This document shows, in pieces, positions 34,386 to 45,186 of a stretch of DNA of 64,000 nucleotides (position 1 is the stretch's first letter; every line of letters begins with the position of its first letter). Origin of the DNA: Molanna angustata. Taxonomy: Eukaryota; Arthropoda; Insecta; Trichoptera; Molannidae. Under the pieces are notes generated by a model that searched no databases, was not told where the DNA came from, and saw only the letters and a program-made list of their open reading frames with translations. A program made the translations under genes and the position numbers. The stretch covers positions 6,682,974 through 6,746,973 of the forward strand of contig OY754974.1 in NCBI GenBank assembly GCA_963576475.1, read 5' to 3'.

Positions 34386-34608
34386 ACACACAGACACACA
34401 GACACACGAAATGTTCTACTCCGAATTCTGAGTAAATCCGTCTATGGAACATATATGCTGCGAAGCCTCTATGTTGGTGTTTTTTGACTTCAAAGTTGGA
34501 AAAGCCGTGAAAAAAGTAGACCTCTCCATACAATTCTCGCGTATTCTGGCTTGAAACATTGTCGATATGTTAAGAGAACAAAGTTCTCCTGAACAAATCA
34601 ACAGTTGG
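33590..34608 (+). mobile_element. ~1-kb element with internal (CA)n, copy A
   Basis: Same order of blocks as copies at 38.76-39.74 kb (inverted) and 44.02-45.01 kb: ACTAGTTGCATGTAACACAT, TCAAGATAGGATAGTATGGA, CAAACTATTAAGTCTTCTTA, TTAAATTATCTAGTTGGGGT, GTTTTGTAGGCCTATAACTG, (CA)n, GAAATGTTCTACTCCGAATT, CATATATGCTGCGAAGCCTC, TGTCGATATGTTAAGAGAAC and CAACAGTTGGA. No coding sequence. The left terminal ATCCAACTGTCGAT word present in the other copies is deleted here. Confidence 0.88.
34340..34407. repeat. (CA)n microsatellite inside element copy A
   Basis: Runs of CACACA interrupted by GACACA, between GGGGGGACGGA and CGAAATGTTCTAC. Gives artificial Cys-Val repeats on the minus strand. Confidence 0.95.
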
Positions 34609-34679
34609 AATACACACCCAACTAAATATATTCATTTCGACATTTTATGAAGTTCAACTTTAGGCAAATCCATACTGAA

Positions 34680-34775
34680 AGCACAACGAAAACTGTTTTA
34701 TCGAGATTCGAACCCGGAAACCTTGGCCCGGGTATGTAGCTAACCATCTGAACCTCTAAAGACGAAAATACTATA
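34680..34775 (-). mobile_element. degenerate tRNA-like SINE head
   Basis: Minus strand has GGTTCAGATGGTTAGCTACA (A-box-like) and GGGTTCGAATCTCGA (B box) 30-40 bp apart, near 34755-34700. No acceptor stem pairing or CCA; likely a SINE of a fifth family. Confidence 0.5.
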
Positions 34776-34879
34776 GGACTTGTAGATAACTTGTAGTCAA
34801 GTGAATTACCGACAGTACAAAATAAATTGGATTCAAAGCGTGCCACTCTTTAACTTCGTTTAGAAGACATGTTGGTATG

Positions 34880-35330
34880 TAATTCAAAAACTATGTCTCC
34901 CGAGATGACGAAGCCCAACTATCCTTCCATCTCTTATGTGGTCTTAGGGATTTAATTTGCTGCTATATTCGCAAGTCTATCACTTTTCATTCTGGCTACG
35001 TGATCCCTCCAATATCTTATTCTGGATCTACTCCACCAAACGACGTCCTCTATTACACATGTTTTTCTTATTTAACATTGCGAACGCGATCTTAGTTTTT
35101 CCAGTGATTGACCTCAGAACCTTCATTTCTGTTGTCCTTAGGAGCCCCTTGGTTCGTACATGCAGTGTCTGCTCGCGTTTCCACAGAAAACGTCATGATC
35201 GGTCGCACACACGTCATATTATATTCTGATCTTGCTGGCAATACGCATGTATTTATTTTTCCAGATCATATCTTTTTGATATCCAGATAAGGCTGTTGCT
35301 TTATTGACTTGTACGTACGTGGTCATTATG
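34880..35330 (-). mobile_element. non-LTR RT C-terminal fragment (32.6-kb family)
   Basis: The plus sequence CTATCCTTCCATCTCTTATG, GCAAGTCTATCACTTTTCAT, GACGTCCTCTATTACACATG, TTTTCCAGTGATTGACCTCA, TCATTTCTGTTGTCCTTAGG and TGCTCGCGTTTCCACAG is the complement of the RPI-G-TLRD / ETRADT-RTK block at 32.6 and 56.1-56.3 kb. Frameshifted throughout. 5' part continues to about 35330. Confidence 0.75.
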
Positions 35331-36035
35331 GTTGCAGATCTCTACTCCTAAATATTTGAAACTCATTACATGTTCTACGGGCTTATCATCAACAGCCACT
35401 CCAGTTCGTATAATGTACCCAAAAATATTTCTTTTGAACAGTTTTTTTAATATTCTATCCAATAACTACATTTTCATCGAAGCTGGGTGTGTATCAATAT
35501 ACATATATGTTGTCAAAATAAAAAAAACATTCACAATTTACCATTCGAAAATTTCAAACTATTTCAGCACTCCCACTGAGTTCACAATTACGCCGGGCGC
35601 AATCAACTTGAATATATATTTAATAATCGAATATGATATAAAATTATCTCATGTATGCAAGATGTGTAGTAGATACCTATGTTGGCGGGCTTCATTATGA
35701 TATAGATAATCGGACCGAAATGAATGATGATGTAATTCCGAGTGGTATCTCAGAGAGAACAAGAAGAAATACTTTCACAGAGGCAACTAGTTGTCGCAGT
35801 TGGCAGCTGAAAGCAACTATTCGGGAGAGGGAGAGCATGACCCCCGGTAACTTTTATTCATGCGATCAATTAATTTTAATTATATCGACATAACATAATT
35901 GTTACGAAATCTGCTATGTGTAAATATATTGGTTCAAATATTTCATTTGTTTCGTTTGGGAGTAAAAAATTATCGATGTTATTCAGTGAAATGGATATTT
36001 GCTTTGATGAATTTCATCACGGCATGTTCTAAAAT
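35331..36035. other. intergenic stretch, nothing recognised
   Basis: Frames 35332-35700 and 35651-35893 are open but match nothing I recognise. They might include old retroelement sequence upstream of the 34.9-kb fragment. Confidence 0.4.
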
Positions 36036-36039
36036 CTGA

Positions 36040-36185
36040 ACTCTGGATATCTGAACGTGCTGAATGCTTGTGATGACGGGGAGTCCACTGCAGGTGACAG
36101 GGAGGCTTGGAAGGCTATTGTTCAGGAGGCTAAAGCTCTACCAGAGTTGTATGGCCATCGGAACTAAGTATGTAAGTAAGTATGT
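36040..36185 (+). mobile_element. non-LTR 3' end with (AAGT)n-type tail
   Basis: NACDDGESTAGDREAWKAIV, QEAKALPELYGHRN and stop, then GTATGTAAGTAAGTATGTTC. The DR--W---V-EAK---G pattern before a short tandem tail is typical of RTE-like ends. Directly joined to a family S piece. Confidence 0.65.
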
Positions 36186-36475
36186 TCTAAAATGTGGGAT
36201 AGCCAGCGACAGGTGTGCATTACCTTATAAAAAGAAGGACTTTTTTAGAGGACCCTCCACACCCGGACTCGCTCTAGGAGTAATATAACTGTGTTAAAAA
36301 AAATACTTTTGCAATTGTTAAATAATTTATGTACTTTGTTTAAACTATTTAAAAGAACCTTTAAAAGGTTTATAACCTATTAATATAATTATACCTATTG
36401 TAAACTCATATTGTAAACTGTTGGTTCTATAAAATCAATAAAATAAAATAAAATAAAAAAATAATAAAATATGTA
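36186..36475. mobile_element. retroelement pieces: family S edge and an A-rich LINE tail
   Basis: 36186-36245 holds AAAATGTGGGATAGCCAGCG, CAGGTGTGCATTACCTTATA (family S). From 36246 the block CCTCCACACCCGGACTCGC, GTAATATAACTGTG, TTAAAAGAACCTTTAAAAGG ends in (AAAAT)n at 36445-36475, resembling a LINE 3' UTR and tail on the plus strand. Confidence 0.55.
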
Positions 36476-36550
36476 ATTGGTGTGATGAAGACAAACATAA
36501 ATAAAATAAGATTGTTCACAAAGAAACAATGTAGAACTAACAAAAACATT

Positions 36551-36775
36551 ACGGCCTTCGTGGCTCAGTTGGTTGGGTATCTGACTGCTGATCCAAAGGT
36601 CCCAGGTTCGATTCCCGGTGGAGACACAATTTTAAATTGTGTTTTCAGTCTGGATCTGTGAGACGATTAATATCGTAAGTCTCCAGAATATAGCAACTTG
36701 TAGTTGGGTGCGTGTTAAATTAATATTTGACATAGTACCTGTTAGTTGCCCGAGAAGCAATAGTAAATAAATAAA
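36551..36775 (+). mobile_element. SINE family B, best full-length copy
   Basis: Head GGCCTTCGTGGCTCAGTTGG (A box) and GGTTCGATTCCCGGTGGAGA (B box), body TTTTCAGTCTGGATCTGTGA, TCGTAAGTCTCCAGAATATA, GTGCGTGTTAAATTAATATT, TACCTGTTAGTTGCCCGAGA and tail AATAGTAAATAAATAAA. A 7-bp ATTACGG on each side (36548, 36774) may be the target duplication. Serves as the reference for the other six copies in the window. Confidence 0.93.
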
Positions 36776-37440
36776 TTACGGATTAAGAAGATTACGGGAC
36801 TCTTAGATTAAGCATAGCTCATAGATTAGCTCAGCTTTTAGATTTGCTCAGCTCTTAGATTAGATCTTACAGGACACCTGAAAATGACGATTATTAAAAA
36901 AGTGAAAGCACAATTTAAATCTGATGTCTCAAAGGATTTTATATATTATTTCATAAATATTTTTATCAGAATTATCACGTGGCATATTTCTAAGTGTCTT
37001 TTCGACAGGTGATGCGAGTACAAGCACTTCACCTGTCGATAAACGATCAATACTACACATTAATACTTCGGTAATGTTCGACAAAGAGTGTATTGAAGAT
37101 ATACCACACTGCCTTGAGGTAAATATTACCGTGTTTATATCACGTTAGTTACATTTTAATAGGTATTTTAATATGTTTGTATATAGGTATTTATGAAACC
37201 TTACCGGAATTTTGAAAAAATAATTTTGATGCCTAAACGTATTAAATATTAAAATCTACCGTAATTTGCATGGTGGACGGTGGACGTTCAGAATATGTCT
37301 ACCTTGAGATAATCGCCAATATACAGCATGTCCCCAATTTTTTTTTACAACATAAAATTATGTTTATCGATATTATTCAACTCCATACGTTAACTTAATT
37401 AAAAAAAAATTATTTGACTATTATGAAAATGTATGCTGTG
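36776..37440. other. intergenic stretch
   Basis: No gene. Local tandem near 36795-36865 of AGATTA(A/G)C(A/T)(C/T)AGCTC(T/A)TAGATT (four worn units). An inverted word ACAGGTGATGCG...CACCTGTCGATA flanks 37007-37045. Confidence 0.5.
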
Positions 37441-37444
37441 AGTA

Positions 37445-37680
37445 GGTACCGACGTAAAATAGTGCTTCCAATCTTTTCTATTATAATCGTAGGAGCCGGG
37501 CAATAAAAAAAAACTACATATTAAATAGTTCAGCAATGAAGTTCACCACCAATTCTGAATATTGCCTTTTTAGGTTAGAAGAGACTGGTGTGAGAAAGTA
37601 CACGCATGTGTTATGCTTCCTTTTTTAAATTAATGCAAAACCCGTCGCTGGTCACCCAATATATTGGGATTCGTTGTGAT
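37445..37680 (+). repeat. dispersed retroelement 3' end, family S
   Basis: Complement of the 17.2/38.4-kb copies: TAGTGCTTCC, ATTCTGAATATTGCCTTTTT, AGACTGGTGTGAGAAAG, GTCGCTGGTCACCC and GGGATTCGTTGTGATG. Opposite orientation to 38.4 kb. Confidence 0.7.
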
Positions 37681-37681
37681 G

Positions 37682-37808
37682 TTTTTTTTTTTTAAATGAA
37701 TATTTTTGTTCTTGTTAAACAAGTACATATACATCTTCCTACGTTCCCTAATATAAGCATGAGCGAAATCGGTCGAGGCAGGATTCGAACTCGCGACCAC
37801 TGGACAAA
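37682..37808 (-). mobile_element. SINE family C, head-truncated
   Basis: T12 tail complement, then AAATGAATATTTTTGTTCTTG, AAACAAGTACATATACATCT, CTTCCTACGTTCCCTAATAT, GAGCGAAATCGGTCGAGGCA and B box GGATTCGAACTCGCGACCAC, stopping before the A-box half. A small internal deletion removes AATAAATGCTTGTGC. Confidence 0.85.
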
Positions 37809-38395
37809 TTAGGTAAGTGATCTTGAATAATATAATGAAACAGTTTTTAAATCCTCTTTTATCATTTATTGAAGTGAGTTTTTTGTCATGTATTCTATGG
37901 AAAAAAACTACTAGACTGTGTTCTGCCTTGATATTTAATATATGTACATAAATCAAATAACAATAAATAAATAAAGAAAACTCCCAAATTGAATTTGGTT
38001 CCTAATTTTTCGCGCTATATTTTTTTTTAATTAAACACCCCCTGTATGGTAATCTTTTATCTGGAGCATTAAAAATGGTTTTTGACTGTTATTATCTTTT
38101 TATAATGACCCCAATTTCAAAACAAGGCTCCCAAAAAACTAAATGAAGAAGCCAGCCTGAGCAGCAAGGACTGTAATATTAAAAAAAAACACTATCGCTA
38201 AAGAAACACGACCAAAGGATATTTTTTTCACAGGAACCGCTTCATTTTTAATCAAAAACTTTGTAAATACATAATTGGGGTTTTAAAAATGTCGTTTTAA
38301 AACTTAATCTATCGCAGGAACTTTAATAGTCTTTTCATTTTACCGGATGTCAAAAAAATCTTAATATTACAATTATAATATAATACACACATATA
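37809..38395. other. intergenic stretch, nothing recognised
   Basis: No gene or clear repeat. Confidence 0.5.
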
Positions 38396-38399
38396 TAAA

Positions 38400-38683
38400 T
38401 ATCATCACAGCATATCCCACGGTGTCGGGTAACCAGCGACAAGTGTGCGTGTGTGAATTACCTTATAAAAGGGATCACAGCACCTGCGTTTATATCCCAC
38501 ACACCAGTCTCACCTCAGCTAAAAAGGCACTACATTCAATATGGGTATTGAACCTCATTGCTGAAAAATGTGAGATGTTATTGTTGCCTGTTGTATTTTC
38601 GATTACCTGGCTCTCACGGGACTCTTCAATACAATAATGGAAGAGTTGAATCACTATTCTAAGCCGGTGCCTCACAGTTAATA
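38400..38683 (-). mobile_element. non-LTR 3' end, family S
   Basis: ATCATCACAGCATATCCCAC, GGTGTCGGGTAACCAGCGAC, TACCTTATAAAAGGGATCAC, CACACCAGTCTCACCTCAGC, TAAAAAGGCACTACATTCAA, GTGAGATGTTATTGTTGCCT, TATTCTAAGCCGGTGCCTCA. Aligns end to end with 17.2 kb. Confidence 0.75.
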
Positions 38684-38761
38684 ATAATAATAATAATTGT
38701 GCCATTAGAAAGTCATTTTGACAGTGGGATCATCTGGATCGATGAGCCAAAAAAGCGTCTT

Positions 38762-38960
38762 ATCCAACTGTCGATTCGTTCGTGAGAATTCAATTCTCTT
38801 AATGAATCGACATTATTAAGCCAAGATGCGTGTACGAAGGAAAATTTTGTATGGTGTAGTGGACTTTTTGCATGCTAATAACACCAACTAGAGGCCTCGC
38901 AGCATATATGTTGCCATACATGGATTTACTCAGAATTTGGAGTAGAACATTTTATGTGAG

Positions 38961-39016
<56 letters not shown>

Positions 39017-39741
39017 CTGTGTGTGTGTGTCTGTGTGTCTGTGTGTGTGTGTGTCTGTGTGTCTGTGTGTCTGTCCCCCCCTTATAACTTTTGATCCGCT
39101 CAATTTACAGAGCCCAAATTTTTAGAATATATAAACAGTTATAGGCCTACAAAACTTGGTATAAATATAGACAAATATAAAATCTCAAATCTGTTTTTTT
39201 TTTAAACTCCAGGGTTTCTCGAACATTTTTTACTAAGCAAAATATTTTTTTTATGATAAATTTATGAGTTTAACTGCCTATATTTCCAATTTTTTTAAAA
39301 ATATCAAAAAAAAAAAAGCCGAAACACCCCAACTAGATAATTTAATTTTCTATAAAAAATAGTAACATTGTATTAGCACATCTCAAATTTTTTAAATATT
39401 TTTTATAAAAATTGTATTTAGTGACGACATTGCTTCATACAATTTGTATGGCAATCGCCTACACACAATATCAAAGAAGACTTAATTGTTTGATACTAAT
39501 CTCCAAACATACATACATACCATCATTCTGTTTTCATATTCTGGGTAGGATCAAAGGACTGACCTCCATACTATCCTATCTTGACATACATACATATGTA
39601 GGTACATGTGTTGTATAGAAAATCAAATATCTTAAAATATTAAATAATTTGTATTTATGGGATTATAGTTTGGTACTTATTCTTCAACTATACATACTAT
39701 CGCTATCGACAGTTGGATCTCATGTGTTACATGCAACTAGT
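38762..39741 (-). mobile_element. ~1-kb element with internal (TG)n, copy B
   Basis: Reverse complement of copies A and C. ATCCAACTGTCGATT at 38762 and TATCGACAGTTGGAT near 39706-39720 are inverted, suggesting termini, but CTCATGTGTTACATGCAACTAG beyond the second is also conserved in all copies, so the true end may be 39741. The interior has GTTATAGGCCTACAAAACTT, CCCCAACTAGATAATTTAAT and ATACTATCCTATCTTGACAT. Confidence 0.88.
38963..39072. repeat. (TG)n microsatellite inside element copy B
   Basis: GTGTGT run with CTGTGT interruptions ending in TGTCTGTCCCCCCC; same element position as the (CA)n tracts at 34.34 and 44.75 kb. Confidence 0.95.
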
Positions 39742-39858
39742 TATGAAAGTTATTTTGACCTATTTAGTTGATTTAATAATCCTCTGATATAATATGCTCG
39801 TGCAGACACTTGAAACTTCCAGTTACAGGGAAATATAATATATGTGCTTAAAATAAAT

Positions 39859-40830
39859 GAATACCCCCTATTCAGTAACTATTGGAACTAAATTAGGAAC
39901 GTTCTAATATTGAAGATTTTAGATTTACGATCTTATTTCTGCGTTATAAAACATAAACTTGGACTAAATGAAATAGGAACGTACCAATATTGGCCGGAAC
40001 GTTTTTAAAAAGTTACTGAATCAGCGTATTATGATTAATAATTATTTTCATAATTATTCAAAATACGTCTGATTCAGTAAATTTTTAAGAACGTTCCGGC
40101 CAATATAGGTACGTCCCTATTCCATTTAGTCCATGTTGATATTTAATAACGCTGAAATAAGACCGTAAATCTTAAATCTACAATTTTAGTATGTTCCTAT
40201 TTTACGGGGTATTGTATACATGATTAAAAAAGTAAAGTTATAAAAAATATGGTGACATAAACAATACGTCAGATTCTATAACTTTATAATAACGTTCCGG
40301 CTAAAAAAGTGCGTTCCTATTCCACATAGTCCAAGTTGATATTCTATAACGCTGAAATAAGAACGTTCTTACTCCAAGTAAGTCACGAATTAGTAAAAAT
40401 CCCTATTCTTTAACCACATTTAAATCGAATCAACTGTCAAAACGTTGCTTTTTTTAGTTCACACCTAATTGGAAGCCTATTAGTTATTTTGACAGAAGTC
40501 CAACATGGATAATTTACACGTGTTGAGTTATGTTGAAAATAAAAATCAAATAATATATGTGCAGATCAATTGAAACGTTAGGTTAGGTGACATCACAGCG
40601 ACATGACATATAAATAAACATGGCCGAACAGTGCACAGTACGCATGCGTATTCTGCGTTGTAGACAACTTGAGTTCAAACTATTATCTACGGTGCACTAA
40701 TTTTGTAGATTTTATTTTTAGAAACAACGTCAGTTATATAGTGCGACATTATGTTGACGTTAATTCTAAAATTTTAGAACGATCCTTTTTTAGTTCAAAA
40801 AGTTACTGAATTGGACGTATTTGTATTTCA
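39859..40830. repeat. cluster of inverted and direct 'AACGTTCCGG' repeats
   Basis: Arm 1 (39859-40031) and arm 2 (40061-40220) are imperfect inverted copies sharing GAATACCCC, TTTAGATTTACG(A/G)TC, ACTAAATG(A/G)AATAGG and GGCCGGAACGTT, around a 30-bp AT spacer. A third copy runs 40262-40375 parallel to arm 2, and its far end may be 40795-40830 (GTTACTGAATTGGACGTATT). These look like short TIR elements of one family with ends near AATACGTC--ATTCAGTAA. No transposase seen. Confidence 0.75.
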
Positions 40831-42358
40831 AATACCTACAATATAAATAAATAAAATATTTTATGGGAAAAAATAAGAATTAAAAAGTTGTAAATGTTTA
40901 TTACCTATGCTATACCTACACATAATCATAAAAAATGAACTTCTTAAAAAACAATAAAACTTATTACCCCTTGTCATTTCCCGCCTTTTTTTAAAGAAAA
41001 CTGCTCCGTGAAGATTCAAATTTTGATTGGTGGTATGTACAATGTACTAGTCTTTTTATGAGCGTATAAAATGACAAAATATACACAAAACTCTCGATAA
41101 TGTCCTCTTTGAGGGTCGTTTGACAAAATAAAAGAACACATTATATTTATTACGCCTCCCCCTTTTTGGCGGGAAATTCAATTTGATTTGATACATTCTT
41201 TTTCTTGTGTATATATATGTATATATATATATACATCTACTCAAGTTTGACAAAAGTCCTTCAGTAAAATTTATGCCCGTACCTATAAAAGAAGGAAAAC
41301 GGTTTTATTTTTTACTTTTTTTTAATAAAACGAGCGAATCGTGACAAACACCCAACTCCTGTGTAAAATATTAATAGTTTAAATTGGAGCACTTGAATAC
41401 AGGTTTAGCAAACAATTGGGAGATGATCATTTTTTTTTGTAAATATAAGTGGTAAATTTGTGATGAAAAATGAAAACCCAAGACAGGGCTAGTCTTGGTC
41501 CTTCAGTGCTTCATGCAGTCAGTTCCTGATTGATTTTATGCAAGACGAAGACTACAAAACCTGCAACACTTTTGATCATCAATGGGAGCTATAACAAAGC
41601 AATGATTCTCCTCTGTAGACTTACTGCACGTAAAGATTATAAGGAAATAATTAAATTGACGAAATGAAATAATTATATTTAAGAAGACGTCTTCAATGAG
41701 TTTCATAATTTGTTTTCATACAATTTATTTATAATATTATCTTGACTCTTCTCAATTTTTAATCCAGGTGAGTGTATAAACGTCCAGAAGATAGATAGAT
41801 ACAGAGTACCTATAGGGTAGGTTGTGAAGTAGCGAAGGACGCTAAAGATGTAAATCAGAAGAAAACGGTCGTCTAGAGATTGTCTTAGAGGGAAATATAA
41901 GTTGGAAATGTAAAATAAACAGGATATTTTACAACTAGGGTACACTTTTAAAATTCCATGGAGAACTTTGTGAGTTTTTTGTATTCATTGCTCCATTACA
42001 AACAGTATAAACATTCACTTCTTTCGTTTCTATCACTACATAGCATTACGAAAACTACATTTTTTTTTAATATCAAACGTATTTATATTACTCTTAAAAA
42101 TACTATGTAAATCCTAGCTTCGGATGCTTATTAGAGATGTTTTACATTTCTTTTATTTTATTTTCAAATTTTATAAATGCCATGCGTGCAATGCTTCCTA
42201 CTTAAATACAAAATTCCTACAAACCCACAAATCGCTTGAAAATAAAACGAGGAAAACGAACGCCATCTATACAAAAAATGCATAAATAACGAATTTTTTT
42301 TTTCTCAAGACATTTGGTAAAGCATTTTTATCACTGATGCCTCTTCTTAAACAAAAAC
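40831..42358. other. AT-rich intergenic stretch
   Basis: Nothing coding recognised. Contains a small (TA)n tract at 41214-41233 and an inverted GGCGGGAAATT / ATTTCCCGCC pair (41167-41178 and 40976-40986), possible ends of a small unidentified element. Confidence 0.45.
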
Positions 42359-42463
42359 GAGTGGGTTGTGGCCAACGCTATATTCCTAACTACCAAGTTA
42401 TTCCACAAGATGTTCAAATTTAGTATGCGAAATTCTCAGCATTTTAATGAAATGAGTTTTTTT

Positions 42464-43755
42464 ACTCTCCACACTATGGAATAGTGGAGAGTCATGATTT
42501 CACAATTTTCAAGCGTAATGTTTTTACATCTATTTCTTAACGGGTATCATGTAGAGAGTGCACACTGTGAGTTTCGTCGCGATGTGTTTGTATGTATGGC
42601 ATATGGCGTACGGCGTTCGGAGTACAGAATTATCCTTTTTGTGTCCTCTCTACAGCCCAAACTATAAGTCCGATCGACTTTATGTTTACATCATACGTGT
42701 AATGTGAATAGACCTAGAGCTGATTAATTTTCCATTGACAACTTTTAATTTCTTCTCTATGATTTCATCATTTACGTTGTTTTTTTTGTGTCCTCTCTAG
42801 AGCCCAAACCATATGTAAGTCCGATTGACTTCATATTGATATCATATAATATGTCATCATCATCATTGGCGCTACAGCCCTGTGTGGACCCTGGCCTCCT
42901 CCAGAATCCTTCTCCAGCCGTCCCTGTCCTCCACCACTCTCCTCCAGTTTACCATTCCGATCGGTCTCATGTCGTCCTCTGTATCGTCCAGCCATCTTAG
43001 CTTGGGCCTGCCTCTACTTCTTCTACCCTCTGAATTGGTAATCATATACCTAATATGTAAAGTCTATAAACTTAGAGCTGATTAGTTTTCCATACATATC
43101 CGCTAATTTCTTCTCTATGATTTCATCTGTCCAAATTTTCAAATTGCTCTTACGGTCTGGAAAATCGAGATTTTTATACTGTTTAAAGTTTTGATACAAT
43201 AAAAATACACTCATCAAAAATGCATTTAAGTATTGTCAAAATTTAAAGAAAAAAATCTGTGGTCTGCCATATCGATGTAAAATAAATTTCATATTTGTAT
43301 GAAAAATGTATATAACAAATTAATATAAAATAGCATCTGTATGGGAAAATTGAGTGATCAACTTCATATTGATATTGTATGTGTCTCTATAGACAAGTGT
43401 ATTTTTTACTCTCCACTTCTATCTTCCTTAAGGGGTAGGCAGTGACAACCTAACACCGCATTCTTCTATCTTGACACATATAAATCGCCTCATCAACATT
43501 GATACACTGTTTCATACGTGCTCATCTTGCTAGTAATGCAGTTTTACTTAAATTTCTCAACAGGTGTCATGTAGAAAGTGCATACTATGAGTTTTGTGAC
43601 AATGTTTTTGTGTGTTTGGGGAACTGTGAAAACTTTTGTCCTCTGGGAATCTTATATTTGTTTAAGAATCTAATACAAATGTTCTTCATTAAAATGCATT
43701 TAGAGATTGTCAATATTTCAAGAATAAAATTAACGTTTACAATGGTGTGGAGAGT
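42464..43755. mobile_element. element with ACTCTCCACAC inverted ends
   Basis: Left end ACTCTCCACACTATGG at 42464 and right end, reverse complemented, ACTCTCCACACCATTG ending at 43755. Inside, two repeats of about 130 bp each carry TGTGTCCTCTCTA-AGCCCAAAC, AAGTCCGAT(C/T)GACTT, TAGAGCTGATTA and TTCTTCTCTATGATTTCATC (42640-42775, 42787-43130), and TCTCAACAGGTGTCATGTAG echoes 42536-42555. No transposase. Holds a nested RTE-like tail. Confidence 0.55.
42853..43035 (-). mobile_element. RTE-like tail nested in the 42.5-kb element
   Basis: TCATCATCATCATTGGCGCT then ACAGCCCTGTGTGGACCCTG, CCTCCTCCAGAATCCTTCTC, AGCCATCTTAGCTTGGGCCT, the complement of a RP-L-WLD coding end, same plan as 29431-29686. The (GAT)n tail lies at 42853-42866. 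It splits one of the ~130-bp internal repeats. A clear target duplication is not visible; AATATG occurs on both sides. Confidence 0.75.
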
Positions 43756-44016
43756 TTAGTGTTGGTCACAATCCACTCTTTTCAAATATTTTATTATGAA
43801 AACTTGATATTTCTTCAATGCCATTTTATGAAAATGGTGTGCCTTTTTAGCAATATGATAAAAAATATATAGATTTTTAAGTTTCTTGGGCTTGGGGGTC
43901 ATTTTTAAATATCAGATAGAACTGATCAGATATCCTCCAAAATCTAATGGAGTCTAAGCGAGTATTTCATATATGAATTTGAGAAATTTGAAAAGAATCG
44001 AATGAGTAGTTTAATC

Positions 44017-44745
44017 TACTAGTGGCATGTAACACATGAGATCCAACCGTCGATAGCGATAGTATGTATAGTTGAAGAATAAGAATTAATCTATAAACCC
44101 ATAAATCCAAATTATTGAAAATTTTAACACATGTTGGTATGTATGTCAAGATAGGACAGTATGGAGGTCAGTCCTGTTTTCCTACCCGGAATATGAAAGC
44201 AGCATGATGGTTCTGTATGTATGTTTGGAGATTAAGTACCTATCAAACTATTAAGTCTCCTTACATATTGTGTATAGGCGACTGCCATACAAATTGTATG
44301 AAGCAATGTCGTCACTTAAATCAATTTTTATAAAGATTGTTAAAAAAAGTCCGAGATGTGCTAATACAATGCTTATATTTTTTATAGGAAATTAAATTAT
44401 CTAGTTGGGATGTTTCGGCTTTTTTCGATATTTTTAAAAAATTTGGAAATATAAATTTATCATAAAAAAAATATTTTTCTTTATAAAAAATGTTTGAGAA
44501 ACCCTGGAATTTTTTTGAAAAAACGTATTTGAGATTTTGTATTTGTCTATATTTGTAGCAATTTTCAGCTTTCTAGCTTTTATGGTTTCTGATATATATG
44601 GAAAAATAAAGTAAAAATTTAAAAGTTGATAACCCCTGACTGAAACAAAAATTCAAAATTCTCATTATAAAAGTTTTGTAGGCCTATAACTGTTTATATA
44701 TTCTGAAATTTTGGGCTCTGTAAATTGAGCGGATCAAAAGTTATA

Positions 44746-44800
<55 letters not shown>

Positions 44801-45006
44801 GATGAAATGTTCTACTCCGAATTCTGAGTAAATCCGTGTATGGAACATATATGCTGCGAAGCCTTTAAGTTGGTGTTTTTTGACTTCAAAGTTGGAAAAG
44901 CCGTGAAAAAAGTAGACCTCTGCATACAATTCTCGCGTATCCTGACTTGAAACATTGTCGATATGTTAAGAGAACAAAGTTCTCCTGAACAAATCGACAG
45001 TTGGAT
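44017..45006 (+). mobile_element. ~1-kb element with internal (CA)n, copy C
   Basis: Starts ACTAGTGGCATGTAACACAT, GAGATCCAACCGTCGATAGC; then TCAAGATAGGACAGTATGGA, CAAACTATTAAGTCTCCTTA, AATTATCTAGTTGGGATGTT, (CA)n, GAAATGTTCTACTCCGAATT and CGACAGTTGGAT at 45006. Inserted in repeat R. Closest to copy A. Confidence 0.88.
44749..44801. repeat. (CA)n microsatellite inside element copy C
   Basis: CACACA run ending in GACAGATGAAATG. Third instance at the same element position. Confidence 0.95.
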
Positions 45007-45186
45007 AATAGAAAACTTTGAATAAATACGCCGTAAATACTATATAGTACACACACGCACACACAGATACATTGTGTTGAAACTTTCAGATACTAGTTGA
45101 TAATCTACATTAAAAAAAATAGCCTTAAAAATTGCGAATTCATAACTCCCCACTATATCCGCTTGGGGCAGTGAGGAGTAAGAATA

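Larger units (their letters stand above)
42359..45186. repeat. dispersed repeat R, copy 2, with nested insertions
   Basis: R blocks occur at 42359-42463, 43785-44016 and 45060-45186, separated by a segment with inverted ACTCTCCACAC ends (42464-43755) and by the (CA)n element copy C. The junction AGATTTTTAAGTTTC at 43871-43885 has one TTAA and matches both flanks of the piggyBac-like insertion in copy 1. Non-coding. Confidence 0.75.

Noticed and set aside
34031..34533. ORFs rich in Cys-Val repeats at 34.0-34.5, 38.9-39.1 and 44.7-44.9 kb
   Set aside because: Read-through of (CA)n/(TG)n microsatellites inside a non-coding repeat family.
36551..36630. tRNA genes at 3.8, 4.1, 20.96, 36.55, 37.8, 48.65 and 54.6 kb
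   Set aside because: A- and B-box words are present, but each is joined to a conserved non-tRNA body and tail and recurs as a dispersed SINE; acceptor stems do not pair properly.
42359..45186. Inverted long terminal repeats of an LTR retrotransposon
   Set aside because: Repeat R pieces align as one interrupted sequence with another copy at 4.5-6.2 kb; no gag-pol, primer-binding site or polypurine tract was seen.
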